Shown here piece after piece: positions 16,558 through 26,773 of a stretch of DNA of 64,000 nucleotides. The notes under the pieces are model-generated. The model was not told the DNA's origin, did not search any database, and saw nothing but the letters and a program-made list of their open reading frames with translations. The position numbers and the translations under genes are program-made. Numbering within the stretch: position 1 is the first letter of the stretch; each line of letters opens with the position of its first letter. Source of the stretch: Robiginitomaculum sp. (GTDB lineage Bacteria; Pseudomonadota; Alphaproteobacteria; Caulobacterales; Maricaulaceae); NCBI GenBank assembly GCA_021776635.1, contig JAJFFN010000009.1, positions 1-64,000 of the forward strand. The letters run 5' to 3'.

Positions 16558-19500
16558 ATGGCTGGACTAAAATTCACAAAAACCGCATTTGTAAAAGCTG
16601 CTATGGGCGATACGTCTTGGTATCATGAAGATGGATTTGAATTGGGCGCTGAACAATTTTTAAAATCTTATTATGATGATACCGCACAAAATGATGCACT
16701 TGCACTCCCGCTAGAAGATATTCTTTCATTGGCACGAAGTTTTTGGATGTTTGGAGATTGCCGAAAAATTGGTACATCGTCCATTCGAGTTGCGCCAATT
16801 GCTCACGTAAGTGCATTGGCAGACCGCTATGATATTGTTGAAATAATTACTGATGACCGAACATTTTTGGTGGATTCTGTCATTGGTGAAATATCCAGCC
16901 ACGGCATAGATATACTTGCTCTGTATCATCCCATTGTTGAGGGTTACCGTAATGAAAAAGGGTTATGGCGCAAACGTGGCGATAAAGTACGCGAATCTTT
17001 GATACAAGTTTTGATACCACGCCAAAGTGCGGGCGTGCGAAAAGCCATTCAGGCTGGAATTGAACAAACTCTCGGCGACTTGGATGCCGTGATTAGTGAT
17101 TTCAAGCCAATGCTGAATTTGCTGGAAGAGAAGATTGCGGAATTATCTGAGCAACACGGGGATGTGCCTGTGGATGTATTGGATGAGGCCTGTGAATTTC
17201 TTGAGTGGATACGCGAAGGGAATTTTGTTCTACTAGGTACACGTTCATTTGTATATGTGAGCGGCGAAGCAAAAAGCAATGGCGGCACCGGACGCACCTA
17301 TGATTACTGGCACCCTGAGGTCGTAAAATCTTCTTGTATGGGTGTGTTGCGTGATAGTAAAAATTTGATCTTGCGCCAAAGTAGTGAACCTGCCCGTATA
17401 TCTTCAAACCTAGAAGCGTCGTTACAAGAAAAGGATCCAGTGACCGTTGCAAAATCGAATTTGTTTTCGCGGGTGCATCGGCGTGTTCGCATGGATTATA
17501 TTTCGATAAAAGAATACAACAAAAAGGGAAAGGTTACAGGAGAAACCCGTATTGTTGGGCTGTTTACTGTTGATGCATATGCACGGTCTCCAAAATATGT
17601 ACCTCTCATACGTCGCAAAGTTAAACAGGTAATGTATCGCTATGGTGCATCGACTGATTCACATAATGCAAAACGTTTGGAGTATGTATTGTCATCATAC
17701 CCGCGCGATGAACTGTTCCAAAGTTCCGAGGATGATTTGTTTCGAATCGCAACGGGTGTAGCACAAGCTTTTGATCGCCCTAGGACGCGTTTATTTGTCC
17801 GAAACGACTCCTTTAAGCGGTTTGTCTCAGTTTTGGTTTATGTACCACGAGAAAATTACAATACTTCAGTACGAAAAAAAATCGGTGCTCGTTTAAGCAC
17901 TGCTTGGAATGGGCGTGTATCAGCTTTTTATCCGCAATATAGCGATTCACCAATGGCGCGGGTTCATTATATCATTGGCATGGATCCGGACATTGATGAA
18001 AACCCAGATTTAGATGCACTTGAAAAAGAAGTTGCTATACTTAGCCAACCTTGGAGCGCCGGATTACAAACTCAGGCTGAAAAGCATGAAAATCCAAATA
18101 TTAGTAAAAGATTGGGTGCTTATAAAAATGCTTTTTCAGCGACTTACCAAGCTAGCTATGATGCAAATGAGGCGGTTAGTGATATTGCCGTTATTGAGAG
18201 CATCAATCCGGCTAAGCCTATGGCTGTCCGTGTTTATAAGCGTAAGGATGATAAGGCCACTGTCTTGCGTGCTAAAATCTATAGTCAGCAACAACGCTTA
18301 GAGCTTTCAAATGTAATGCCTATCTTTAATAATATGGGGCTACATGTGGCACAAGAGATAGGCTACCAGATTGACGTTTCGGACGCAGAAAAAATCTGGC
18401 TGCATGATTATGAAATGCATCTTGACCATGAACCTGATGATCGTGCCAATCTTGAAAATATATTCCGTAGCGCATTTCTATCAATATGGAATGGTCAAAA
18501 TGAAGATGACGGCTTTAATGCTTTAATACTACCACAAGCCGTTCATTGGCGCCAAGTGGCAGTCCTGAGGCTCTTGGCGCGTTATCGTAAACAATCTGGT
18601 CTCGACCCATCGGAACATGTGCAAATTGAGGCTTTAGCAAGCTATCCCGATATTACTGGCCTAATTTTAGAGTTGTTTACAACTAAATTTGACCCATCCA
18701 AGAAAATTTCAATTGAAAAACGGCGCGAAAATGCAGCTACGATTGAGAATAAAATATTCGCGCTGATGGATAATGTGACTTCATTAGATCATGACAGAGC
18801 TTTGCGCCGTATGGCGCTCGTCATGAAAGCTGCCCTTAGAACCAATTTTTATATTACGAACACCGATGGAGAGGCACATCCATTTATCTCGCTGAAAATT
18901 GATAGCCAGGCGATTGATGCTTTGCCTGACCCTAAACCATACCGTGAAATATTTGTCTGGTCACCAAAAGTTGAGGGTGTGCATATTCGCTTTGGACCAG
19001 TGGCAAGAGGGGGCTTACGCTGGTCTGACCGGCGTGATGATTTTCGGACCGAAGTCCTGGGACTTGTGAAGGCGCAACAAGTTAAAAATGCTGTGATTGT
19101 TCCCGTTGGTTCAAAGGGAGGCTTTTTTCCAAAACAATTACCAGTTGGTGGCAGCCGTGATGATGTGTTTGCCGAAGGTATTGCTGCATATACGCAGTTC
19201 GTTAGTGGGCTTCTTGATGTAACCGATACCTATAAGGGTAATAAGACTGTCGCACCAAAAGATGTAATCTGTTGGGATGAACCCGACCCTTATTTGGTCG
19301 TCGCAGCAGATAAGGGCACGGCAACATTTTCCGATATTGCCAATGGTATAGCAGCACAATACGACTTCTGGCTTGATGATGCCTTTGCGTCTGGTGGTTC
19401 CGTTGGGTATGACCATAAGGCAATGGGAATTACTGCAAAAGGGGGTTGGGAAGCCGTAAAGCGACATTTTCGCGAAATTGGTAAAGATATTCAAACGCAA

Positions 19501-21411
19501 GAATTTGATGTTATTGGTATAGGCGATATGTCGGGAGATGTGTTTGGCAACGGCATGTTGTTGTCATCAAAAATCCGGCTCTTAGCGGCTTTTGATCATC
19601 GTGATATATTTATTGACCCTGATCCGGATACAGATAAATCGTTTAAGGAGAGGGAACGTTTGTTTAATCTGCCGCGTTCCTCGTGGCAGGACTATAATGA
19701 GAACCTTATTTCTAAAGGTGGGGGTATATTTTCGCGAGCAAGTAAATCTATAAAATTAACAAAAGAAATAAAAAAGATCGCAGGCTTGGCCACTGATACG
19801 GCTACACCTAATGAATTGATGAACGCATTGCTTAAATCTGAGTGTGAGCTCCTCTGGTTTGGGGGTATTGGCACTTACATAAAGTCATCTGCGGAAAGCC
19901 ACGACCAAGCGAGTGACAAGGCAAATAATTTAATAAGAATCAATGGCTTGGACCTTAAGGCAAAAGTAGTAGGGGAGGGCGCCAATCTTGGCGTAACGCA
20001 AGCTGGGCGTATTGAATTTGCCAAAAACGGTGGACGGATTAATACGGATGCGATTGATAATTCGGCCGGCGTTGATTGTTCTGATAATGAAGTCAATATC
20101 AAGATATTATTGGCGGGCGCTATAGAATGCGGTGAGCTAAAAACTGGCGATAGAATAAAACTGTTAGAAACAATGACTGATGATGTTTCTAAACTGGTTC
20201 TAAGACACAATTATGATCAAACAGGAGCCTTGTCTTTGGCACAGATGTATGCCCGTGAAGAGCATCATGCTTATGGCCGCTTTATGGAGGAATTAGAGGC
20301 ATTGGATAAACTTGACAGGGACGTCGAAGGCTTACCGTCAAGTGCAGAAATGCTAAAGATTGGCGAAAAAAGTGGGAGTTTAACACGTCCAGAAATTGCT
20401 GTTTTGAATGCTTATGCAAAAATTGTATTATTCGACGATCTTGCGAGCACAGACGTTGCGGAAGATCCATTTTATGAGCAAATGTTTAGAGATTATTTCC
20501 CGAAAGCTGTACAAGGTTTTGACAAGGCTTTGGCAAATCACCGTCTGAAAAATGAAATTATTATCTCGCGCCTTTGCAATAATATAGTTGATGTTGGCGG
20601 CCCGATTTTTATGTCAAGGCTGAGTGAGCAAACAAATGGAAGTGTAGGTGAAATTGCCAAAGCTTTCACAATTGCTTACGAGGTTTTACAAATTGATAAT
20701 ATGCGAAATGCTATTAACGATCTCGATAATAAAATAAGTGCTGAGGCTCAGCTGACTTTGCAAGCGGAGATATCTACGGTACTTCAACGCGTCATTGGTT
20801 GGCTAGTAAGACGCGGGGAAACGGGCTCTATCGCTATGCGCATTGCGAGACGTACTAACGGACTTTCCCACGTTGATGAGGGCTGGGTCGATGTGCTATC
20901 AAGCTATGACAATCGCCGTGTGGCAAGTAGAATTGGCCGGTTTATCCGCGCTGGTATCCCCGAAGATTTAGCGGCAGATGTATCTTTGCTTAGGGCGCGT
21001 GCTTCTGGTTTTGACGTGGTGGAGCTGACTGAGAAAACCGGATGGCCCATTCGCAAGGCCGCAGAATTGTTCTATGATATGGGAGGCCGTTTTAAAATTG
21101 ACCGTCTGCGTACCATGTCTATGAAAACAGCGCCAAAAACGCATTGGGAAGGGTTAGCGCAACAACGAATTGAAGAAGACTATTATTCCGCTCAAGCGAG
21201 TTTGGCTCTCGAAGCTGCTCGTTTGCACATTGACGGGGGTGGTTCTGTTAAAGCCAGTGTAAAAACAATAATTTACGCATATGTTGATAATAAACTCACT
21301 GCAGTTCATGCTTATGACGCTGCTTATACGAAAATAAATACATCTGGAGGTTGGAGTTTAGCTAAATTCGCCATTGTTAATGCACAACTCAGAGAATTAT
21401 TATCAACTTAA
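16558..21411 (+). CDS. gdhZ: NAD-specific glutamate dehydrogenase, large type
   Basis: A 1617-aa enzyme of the L_180 class, oxidatively deaminating glutamate to 2-oxoglutarate with NAD. A long N-terminal regulatory half precedes the catalytic region. There RGGLRWSDRRDDF (about 817), GSKGGFF (about 850) and GDMSGDVFGNGM (about 989) are visible, along with DEPDPYLVVAADKGTATF. Length and motifs match Caulobacter GdhZ, which links nitrogen metabolism to cell division. That moonlighting role is known for Caulobacter only and is not shown here. It is a stand-alone gene with 80-90 nt gaps on both sides. Confidence 0.95.
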   Translation: MAGLKFTKTAFVKAAMGDTSWYHEDGFELGAEQFLKSYYDDTAQNDALALPLEDILSLARSFWMFGDCRKIGTSSIRVAPIAHVSALADRYDIVEIITDDRTFLVDSVIGEISSHGIDILALYHPIVEGYRNEKGLWRKRGDKVRESLIQVLIPRQSAGVRKAIQAGIEQTLGDLDAVISDFKPMLNLLEEKIAELSEQHGDVPVDVLDEACEFLEWIREGNFVLLGTRSFVYVSGEAKSNGGTGRTYDYWHPEVVKSSCMGVLRDSKNLILRQSSEPARISSNLEASLQEKDPVTVAKSNLFSRVHRRVRMDYISIKEYNKKGKVTGETRIVGLFTVDAYARSPKYVPLIRRKVKQVMYRYGASTDSHNAKRLEYVLSSYPRDELFQSSEDDLFRIATGVAQAFDRPRTRLFVRNDSFKRFVSVLVYVPRENYNTSVRKKIGARLSTAWNGRVSAFYPQYSDSPMARVHYIIGMDPDIDENPDLDALEKEVAILSQPWSAGLQTQAEKHENPNISKRLGAYKNAFSATYQASYDANEAVSDIAVIESINPAKPMAVRVYKRKDDKATVLRAKIYSQQQRLELSNVMPIFNNMGLHVAQEIGYQIDVSDAEKIWLHDYEMHLDHEPDDRANLENIFRSAFLSIWNGQNEDDGFNALILPQAVHWRQVAVLRLLARYRKQSGLDPSEHVQIEALASYPDITGLILELFTTKFDPSKKISIEKRRENAATIENKIFALMDNVTSLDHDRALRRMALVMKAALRTNFYITNTDGEAHPFISLKIDSQAIDALPDPKPYREIFVWSPKVEGVHIRFGPVARGGLRWSDRRDDFRTEVLGLVKAQQVKNAVIVPVGSKGGFFPKQLPVGGSRDDVFAEGIAAYTQFVSGLLDVTDTYKGNKTVAPKDVICWDEPDPYLVVAADKGTATFSDIANGIAAQYDFWLDDAFASGGSVGYDHKAMGITAKGGWEAVKRHFREIGKDIQTQEFDVIGIGDMSGDVFGNGMLLSSKIRLLAAFDHRDIFIDPDPDTDKSFKERERLFNLPRSSWQDYNENLISKGGGIFSRASKSIKLTKEIKKIAGLATDTATPNELMNALLKSECELLWFGGIGTYIKSSAESHDQASDKANNLIRINGLDLKAKVVGEGANLGVTQAGRIEFAKNGGRINTDAIDNSAGVDCSDNEVNIKILLAGAIECGELKTGDRIKLLETMTDDVSKLVLRHNYDQTGALSLAQMYAREEHHAYGRFMEELEALDKLDRDVEGLPSSAEMLKIGEKSGSLTRPEIAVLNAYAKIVLFDDLASTDVAEDPFYEQMFRDYFPKAVQGFDKALANHRLKNEIIISRLCNNIVDVGGPIFMSRLSEQTNGSVGEIAKAFTIAYEVLQIDNMRNAINDLDNKISAEAQLTLQAEISTVLQRVIGWLVRRGETGSIAMRIARRTNGLSHVDEGWVDVLSSYDNRRVASRIGRFIRAGIPEDLAADVSLLRARASGFDVVELTEKTGWPIRKAAELFYDMGGRFKIDRLRTMSMKTAPKTHWEGLAQQRIEEDYYSAQASLALEAARLHIDGGGSVKASVKTIIYAYVDNKLTAVHAYDAAYTKINTSGGWSLAKFAIVNAQLRELLST

Positions 21412-21491
21412 GTGATGCTTTACATTAGAAATAATTTTGGTATTAAGGCAAGTTTGTGACATAAGATAAGTGTTACCAAGGGGATTTACAT

Positions 21492-23252
21492 ATGATTTCA
21501 CCTACACGTACAGACGATGGGTTAGCATTGAAATGTGGAGAGTTTGACACATTGATAGATGGTCTTGAGTATGCTGCTCGGGGGACTGCTGGCTTTAATT
21601 TCTATTCTGGCAAAGGTGATCTAAAATCCCGCTTAACGTACAAAGAACTTCGCGACCGTGCCGTAGAAGCTGCTAAACGCTTGGTTGGCGTTACTGAACC
21701 TGGAGACCGCATTGGTATTTGCGCTGTTACAAGTCCCGAATTTGCCGTACTTTTCTTTGCTTGCCAATATGCGGGGTTAATACCTGCACCTTTGCCGTTG
21801 CCAGTTACGTTGGGTGGGCGTGGTAGCTATGAGCGCCAATTGCAAAGAATGGCGGAAACTGGCGATTTTACGGCACTGTTAACACCGGAGAGTATGGAAA
21901 ATATTATTAGTTCTGCTCTAAATGATAACGATATTCCGGTTATCAGTTTTAGTGAAGTTGATAAATTGCCATTGGGTGGCAAACTGCGCCCCCACAGCGC
22001 AGAAGGCCCATGTTACATTCAATATTCATCTGGCAGCTCAAGTTCGCCAAAAGGCATTATTGGTACGCAAAAATCCGTTACAGCTAATTGCAAAGGTATT
22101 TCTGGCGTCGGTGGTCTTGAAGTGACAAATGAAGACCGTTGTTCGTCTTGGTTGCCAATGTACCATGATATGGGGCTAATCGGATTTATGATTGTTCCGG
22201 TGATGTGTCAGATGTCAGTGGACTATTTAGACCCTCAGGATTTTACGCGCCGACCTATTACTTGGCTGCAGTTGATTAGTCAAAATAGAGCAACACTTTC
22301 ATTTAGTCCAACATTCGGGTATGAGCTTTGTGTCCGCCGTTGGCGTGAGGACAGGGAACTTGATTTGTCAAGTTGGAGAGCCGCAGGTATTGGTGGTGAT
22401 ATGGTACAGCCTGAACCCTTAAAGGCATTTGGTGAAACATTTGAAAATAGCAAATTTAATATGCCTTCTTTCACTCCAAGCTATGGTTTAGCAGAAATAA
22501 CTCTTGCGGCGACTTTTTCTCCCAAAAGGCAGGGTCTTTTAGAAGATACAATCGATATTAATCGTCTGGAACGTACGGGTGAAGCGTTGCCAGCGACAGA
22601 CTTAACGCCAGCAGACCAGCGGCGTACATTTATTGCTTGTGGTAAAATTTTGCCAGGTCATAAAATGGAAGTGCGAAGTTTTGACGGAAAAGTAGAAGAC
22701 GAACGGAAAGTTGGGCGAATTTGTTTACAAGGCCCAAGCGTAACGCCAGGATATTTCCATAACGCACTCGCTACGCAAGCTGCATTTACCGATGATGGCT
22801 GGTTGGATACTGGTGATTTAGGCTATTGGATTGATGATCAGATTGTCGTCACTGGAAGATTTAAAGATTTGATTTTGTGGCATGGCCGTAATATTTGGCC
22901 ACAGGATATAGAATGGGCTGCGCAGGCTGCTGCACCTAGTCGATGTGGACGGGCTTGCTCATTTGCAGTTGGCGGTAGTGGTGATGAAAAAGAGATTATT
23001 CTTCTCTTGGAATGCCGGACGCGCGATGAAGCTATGCTGGCTGAAATCCATACAACGGTTAGCGCAGCTATTCGTTTGGAAATTGGTGCTCCTGTCACAC
23101 TTATTCTTGTGCCGCGCGGTTCTATGATTGTGACATCTTCAGGTAAATTAAGTCGAGCTCGCGTACGCGAAAAATTCCTTAAGGATGCAATTCTGAATCT
23201 GCAAGCAGATGTATCGCTTCGGGTAATAGACGAACACCGTGGTGTCTCATAA
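21492..23252 (+). CDS. aasR: Fatty acyl-AMP/ACP ligase of the sphingolipid locus
   Basis: A 586-aa adenylate-forming enzyme of the FAAL type. It has the ATP loop YIQYSSGSSSSPKG at 175-188, LPMYHDMGLIGFM, PSYGLAEITLA and DDGWLDTGDLGY. FAALs load activated acyl chains onto an acyl carrier protein rather than CoA. Here a dedicated ACP gene and serine palmitoyltransferase follow in the same transcription unit, so it most likely charges that ACP for long-chain base synthesis, as Caulobacter AasR does. Its 3' end overlaps the next gene by 14 nt. AAGGGG sits about 10 nt before the ATG. Confidence 0.88.
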   Translation: MISPTRTDDGLALKCGEFDTLIDGLEYAARGTAGFNFYSGKGDLKSRLTYKELRDRAVEAAKRLVGVTEPGDRIGICAVTSPEFAVLFFACQYAGLIPAPLPLPVTLGGRGSYERQLQRMAETGDFTALLTPESMENIISSALNDNDIPVISFSEVDKLPLGGKLRPHSAEGPCYIQYSSGSSSSPKGIIGTQKSVTANCKGISGVGGLEVTNEDRCSSWLPMYHDMGLIGFMIVPVMCQMSVDYLDPQDFTRRPITWLQLISQNRATLSFSPTFGYELCVRRWREDRELDLSSWRAAGIGGDMVQPEPLKAFGETFENSKFNMPSFTPSYGLAEITLAATFSPKRQGLLEDTIDINRLERTGEALPATDLTPADQRRTFIACGKILPGHKMEVRSFDGKVEDERKVGRICLQGPSVTPGYFHNALATQAAFTDDGWLDTGDLGYWIDDQIVVTGRFKDLILWHGRNIWPQDIEWAAQAAAPSRCGRACSFAVGGSGDEKEIILLLECRTRDEAMLAEIHTTVSAAIRLEIGAPVTLILVPRGSMIVTSSGKLSRARVREKFLKDAILNLQADVSLRVIDEHRGVS

Positions 23253-24150
23253 AATTGTATCCATCACAGGCGCAACCGGATTTGTAGGGCGTGCCGTCAT
23301 TCAAGAATTACTTGCCAAAAATTTTCACATCAAGGCTTTGGTGCGTCCTGGCTCTGCACGTAAAGCAATTCAACATAAAAATATAAATTGGATTGAAGGT
23401 ACACTTAACAATCCAATAAGTGAAAGGTCTTTATGTGCAGGTGCAGATACAGTTATTCACATGGCCGGATTGGTTACGGCACGGACAAAGGCTGAATATT
23501 ACAATGTAAACGCAGATGCTGTTGGTAATCTGGTACAAGCGGCGGCAAATGCAAATGTCAAACGTTTCATTTATTTATCATCACTTGCGGCGCAACAATC
23601 TGAACTTTCAGATTATGCTGGATCAAAACGAGCTGGTGAAGGGCAATTGGCTCGCAAGATTGGTAAAATGAAAGGCGTTGTGGTGCGTGCCCCTGCGGTT
23701 TTTGGTGCAGAGGATAAGGCCACCGCTCCATTTTATGCATTGATTAAAAAAGGTTTTTTACCGGCGCCGGGTGGTAGACATTGGCGCTCGCGAAAAATTG
23801 GCCTGGTTCATGTTGAAGATTTGGCAAAATTTTTAACCCATGATTGTTTGAGCGGTGCAAGTGATGGCCGAACTGTGACGGTTGCAACGCGTGCATGTCT
23901 GACTTGGCCAGAGTTTGCTGCGGAATGTGCACAAGCACTTGATGCCAAAGTACGCGTTTTTCCTATGCCTCTTTGCGTATTATACCCAATTGCTGCGGTG
24001 AACAGTGTAACAAAACGTGTATTTGGCAAAGGACATTTGACACTGGGCAAGTTAAATGAATTTTTGTATGAAGACTGGAGTGTTTCCGCTAATAATGAAA
24101 CACAAACGGTGTTGCAATTGGCGCTCAAAAAAACAATACTGTGTAGTTAA
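23239..24150 (+). CDS. cerR: NAD-dependent epimerase-fold reductase, ceramide reductase-like
   Basis: A 303-aa extended SDR: NAD-binding TGATGFVGRAV at about 10-20, HMAGLV, and catalytic Y-A-G-S-K following LSSLAAQQSE. In Caulobacter the equivalent position between AasR and AcpR holds CerR, needed to reduce the 3-keto group on the way to dihydroceramide. I infer the same role from family and position. It starts with GTG (23239, or the next GTG at 23242) inside the end of the ligase gene. No clear Shine-Dalgarno is present, which fits translational coupling. Confidence 0.82.
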   Translation: MVSHKIVSITGATGFVGRAVIQELLAKNFHIKALVRPGSARKAIQHKNINWIEGTLNNPISERSLCAGADTVIHMAGLVTARTKAEYYNVNADAVGNLVQAAANANVKRFIYLSSLAAQQSELSDYAGSKRAGEGQLARKIGKMKGVVVRAPAVFGAEDKATAPFYALIKKGFLPAPGGRHWRSRKIGLVHVEDLAKFLTHDCLSGASDGRTVTVATRACLTWPEFAAECAQALDAKVRVFPMPLCVLYPIAAVNSVTKRVFGKGHLTLGKLNEFLYEDWSVSANNETQTVLQLALKKTILCS

Positions 24151-24179
24151 TCACAATTGGACTAAGAAAAGGGCCTTAA

Positions 24180-24443
24180 ATGCCAGCTAATAATCCTACA
24201 CCCTCACGCACGCAAATTTTTGATAAAATCTGCGAATTACTTGTTCCTTATAATCCAAAAAATCACGAAATCACCATGCTCAGTGGTATTGTTACGGATC
24301 TGGAGGTGGATTCCACAGCGGTTTTTGATTTGATAATGGGCTTGGAAGATTTCTATGATATTTCAATTCCCATGGAGTTGGTCAGCGATATTAAAACCGT
24401 TGGTGAATTGGTCAATGCTACACGTCAATTAACACAAGAGTAA
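24180..24443 (+). CDS. acpR: Dedicated acyl carrier protein
   Basis: An 87-aa ACP with the phosphopantetheine-attachment serine S45 in LEVDSTAVFDLIM and an acidic helix (GLEDFYDISIP). It differs from the usual housekeeping DSLDxVE sequence, consistent with a specialised carrier. Located directly before serine palmitoyltransferase (5-nt gap) and after an acyl-ACP ligase, it probably presents the palmitoyl group to Spt, as Caulobacter AcpR does. Confidence 0.9.
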   Translation: MPANNPTPSRTQIFDKICELLVPYNPKNHEITMLSGIVTDLEVDSTAVFDLIMGLEDFYDISIPMELVSDIKTVGELVNATRQLTQE

Positions 24444-24448
24444 CCGAC

Positions 24449-25675
24449 ATGGATATTTTTGATAAATTCTCGGCTCTGAAATCGCGCACTGATCTTGTTA
24501 CTAAATTGGGCACTGATCCGTTTGGCGTTAAATTCGACGATATAGAAAATGCAACGCGCGGACGCATTGGAAACCGCTCAATTGTGCTGGCAGGCACCAA
24601 TAATTATCTTGGTTTGACATTTGATGAAGACTGTATGGCTGCTTCTATTAACGCAATCAAATCCCACGGTACGGGCACAACCGGATCACGGATTGCCAAC
24701 GGATCTTACACGGAACATATAGATCTGGAAGATGCTTTGGCAAAGCATAGTGGCATGGCAAGCGCCATCGTATTTTCTACTGGGTATCAAACAAATTTGG
24801 CCGCTATAGCGACTTTGGCAGGGCCGAAAGATGTGCTGTTCATAGATGCAGACAGCCATGCTTGTATCATTGACGGGTGCCGTCTCAGTTCTGCTCCTAC
24901 CATTCGTTTTCGGCATAATTCTCCTGCTGATTTGGATAAACGCCTGACCCGCAAAGGCCCGATCGAAGACGGGACTGCCTTGGTCGTTATTGAGGGTCTT
25001 TACTCCATGTTTGGTGACCGTGCGCCGATTGCGGAATTTGTAGATGTTTGTCAAAAACATGGTGCTTATTTGTACATTGACGAAGCCCATTCCTTTGGTG
25101 TGTTTGGCCCCACAGGCTGTGGTCTGGCCGAGGAAGAGGGTGTACTGGATAAGGTTGATTTTATCTCTGGGACTTTCTCGAAAAGCTTGGCTTCAATTGG
25201 TGGATTTTGCTTGTCAAAGCACAAAGGTTTCGAAATAACGCGCAAAGCAATGCGCGCCTATATGTTCACGGCTTCGCCGACACCTTCAAATGTTTCTGCG
25301 GCGCGGGCGGCACTTGATAAAATTGCAGAAAAATCTGAATTACGAGCAAATTTGCAAGAACGTGCTGCGCAATTACACGCCGGATTAACAGAGCTGGGAT
25401 TTGATTTGTGCGCAGACCCAAGCCCGATTATCGCGGTGCGCCGTCCCAATGAAATCGTCGCGGCCACAGAATGGAATTGGTTGTTGGAAGAAGGCGTTTA
25501 TGTAAACCTTGCCGTGCCACCTGGTACCCCGCAATCAAGCTCGCTTCTGCGTATAAGTTTATCTGCTGCCCATACCAAAGATGAAATTGATATCATAATT
25601 AAAGCCTTCAAAGACATGCAAGAACAAAGTGAATCCTTAATGGCAAAAGTTCAAGCTGTTATGGCCAACGGATAA
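24449..25675 (+). CDS. spt: Serine palmitoyltransferase (alpha-oxoamine synthase)
   Basis: A 408-aa PLP enzyme that condenses serine with an acyl thioester to 3-ketosphinganine, the first committed step of sphingolipids. It shows NYLGLTFD, the GTGTTGSRIANG region, H137 in DADSHAC, D211 of DEAHSFG, and the Schiff-base lysine K245 in GTFSKSLASIGG. Alpha-oxoamine synthases also include KBL and BioF. The adjoining ACP, acyl-ACP ligase and ceramide-type genes argue for Spt. It is the last gene of block 1; the next gene is convergent. Confidence 0.9.
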   Translation: MDIFDKFSALKSRTDLVTKLGTDPFGVKFDDIENATRGRIGNRSIVLAGTNNYLGLTFDEDCMAASINAIKSHGTGTTGSRIANGSYTEHIDLEDALAKHSGMASAIVFSTGYQTNLAAIATLAGPKDVLFIDADSHACIIDGCRLSSAPTIRFRHNSPADLDKRLTRKGPIEDGTALVVIEGLYSMFGDRAPIAEFVDVCQKHGAYLYIDEAHSFGVFGPTGCGLAEEEGVLDKVDFISGTFSKSLASIGGFCLSKHKGFEITRKAMRAYMFTASPTPSNVSAARAALDKIAEKSELRANLQERAAQLHAGLTELGFDLCADPSPIIAVRRPNEIVAATEWNWLLEEGVYVNLAVPPGTPQSSSLLRISLSAAHTKDEIDIIIKAFKDMQEQSESLMAKVQAVMANG

Positions 25676-25829
25676 TCTAAAGGTCGTTTGATATGCCAAC
25701 CCAAACATCTAAGACAAGTGCACTTTCTGGAGGGCATTAGTATGAAAGTTAGTGGGATACACATTAATGAAATATGATAGTCCGCCATATATGCTATATA
25801 TGTACTTAATAGTTTCTGACCCAAGAGTA

Positions 25830-26771
25830 TTACCGAAAAGCACCTCGTTTATAAAGCTTGTAGGCGAGAACAGGTGACCACAATACAGGGTGGCGGCGTT
25901 GGCTTTGTGTTACTTCTATAGTGACGCCTGAATGGGATTTTAATTTGTGTAGCGCATAGTCTAGGCCGCCGTCAAAGGTGCTCGCGGTGTTGAGTATGCG
26001 GATGGCCGCTTGAATTTTGCCGAGTACGCGCCGCCAGTACCATGTCCATTTACAAATGGCTCTGGATAAGGCCAATCTGGTTAATCCTGAACTGTTCAAA
26101 GTATATTGACCGTCTTTGTCCGGTGCGCCGTAGAGGATTGTCATGAGCGCATCGTAGCGGTCTTGGTATCTGGTCACGATTTCTTCTGATCTTGTATCCG
26201 AGCTTTCGGGGCGCAGTTCCGTTTTATAGCTTTCAAGAAATCCCCGCGCCCAAAATTTTGTGGCTGTAATAGGTCTTTTAAATAAGGGGCTAGTTTGGTG
26301 AGCTATGTGAGAGATAGCATCCGCCCGGGCTTTCTGGATGCGGGTGTGTGTAGCCTTGTCCTTGGCGAATAAGAGTACGCAGGGCTGAGAAAAACGTCCC
26401 CAAACCATAGAGAGGAATGCCCGCCCCGTGCATTTACGTTCGAACGCAGACAGGGAAATTATCGAATATTTACAAGTGGATAAAGTCCCATCTTCATTTT
26501 GATTTTCCAAGTAATAAACGGCGGGCGGTATTTCCCAGTTTAAAAAAGCCCGCAGCGGGTTTTTGTGGGTTTTGCGGTAGCTGTCGACCAACACATAAAA
26601 ATCCAACATCTTATCTGGGTCGTTCATGGCGCGTAAGGAAGAGCCGTAATACAGGAATGCTTGCACGCGACCAATATGCCGTGCTTTGATTTTATCGCAC
26701 ATGGCTGTGACATTTGGTGTCGGCTTTAACTGCTCTGTTTCTAGAATTTTTATGATGGCTGTTGTATTCAT
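25830..26771 (-). CDS. TAM41/Mmp37-like nucleotidyltransferase
   Basis: A 313-aa protein with the layout of mitochondrial TAM41 phosphatidate cytidylyltransferase: FLYYGSSLRA (about 40-49), then DFYVLVDSY as the Asp-containing metal motif, PPAVYYLE, KYSIISLSAFERK and a WGRFSQPCVLLF segment. TAM41 makes CDP-diacylglycerol. Here the gene is 2 nt behind a lipid kinase inside a ceramide locus, so an activated ceramide headgroup (for example a CDP-ceramide-type intermediate) is a reasonable but untested guess. Divergence from TAM41 is large, so the family call is moderate. It is the last gene of block 2. Confidence 0.65.
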   Translation of the reverse strand: MNTTAIIKILETEQLKPTPNVTAMCDKIKARHIGRVQAFLYYGSSLRAMNDPDKMLDFYVLVDSYRKTHKNPLRAFLNWEIPPAVYYLENQNEDGTLSTCKYSIISLSAFERKCTGRAFLSMVWGRFSQPCVLLFAKDKATHTRIQKARADAISHIAHQTSPLFKRPITATKFWARGFLESYKTELRPESSDTRSEEIVTRYQDRYDALMTILYGAPDKDGQYTLNSSGLTRLALSRAICKWTWYWRRVLGKIQAAIRILNTASTFDGGLDYALHKLKSHSGVTIEVTQSQRRHPVLWSPVLAYKLYKRGAFR

Positions 26772-26773
26772 AG

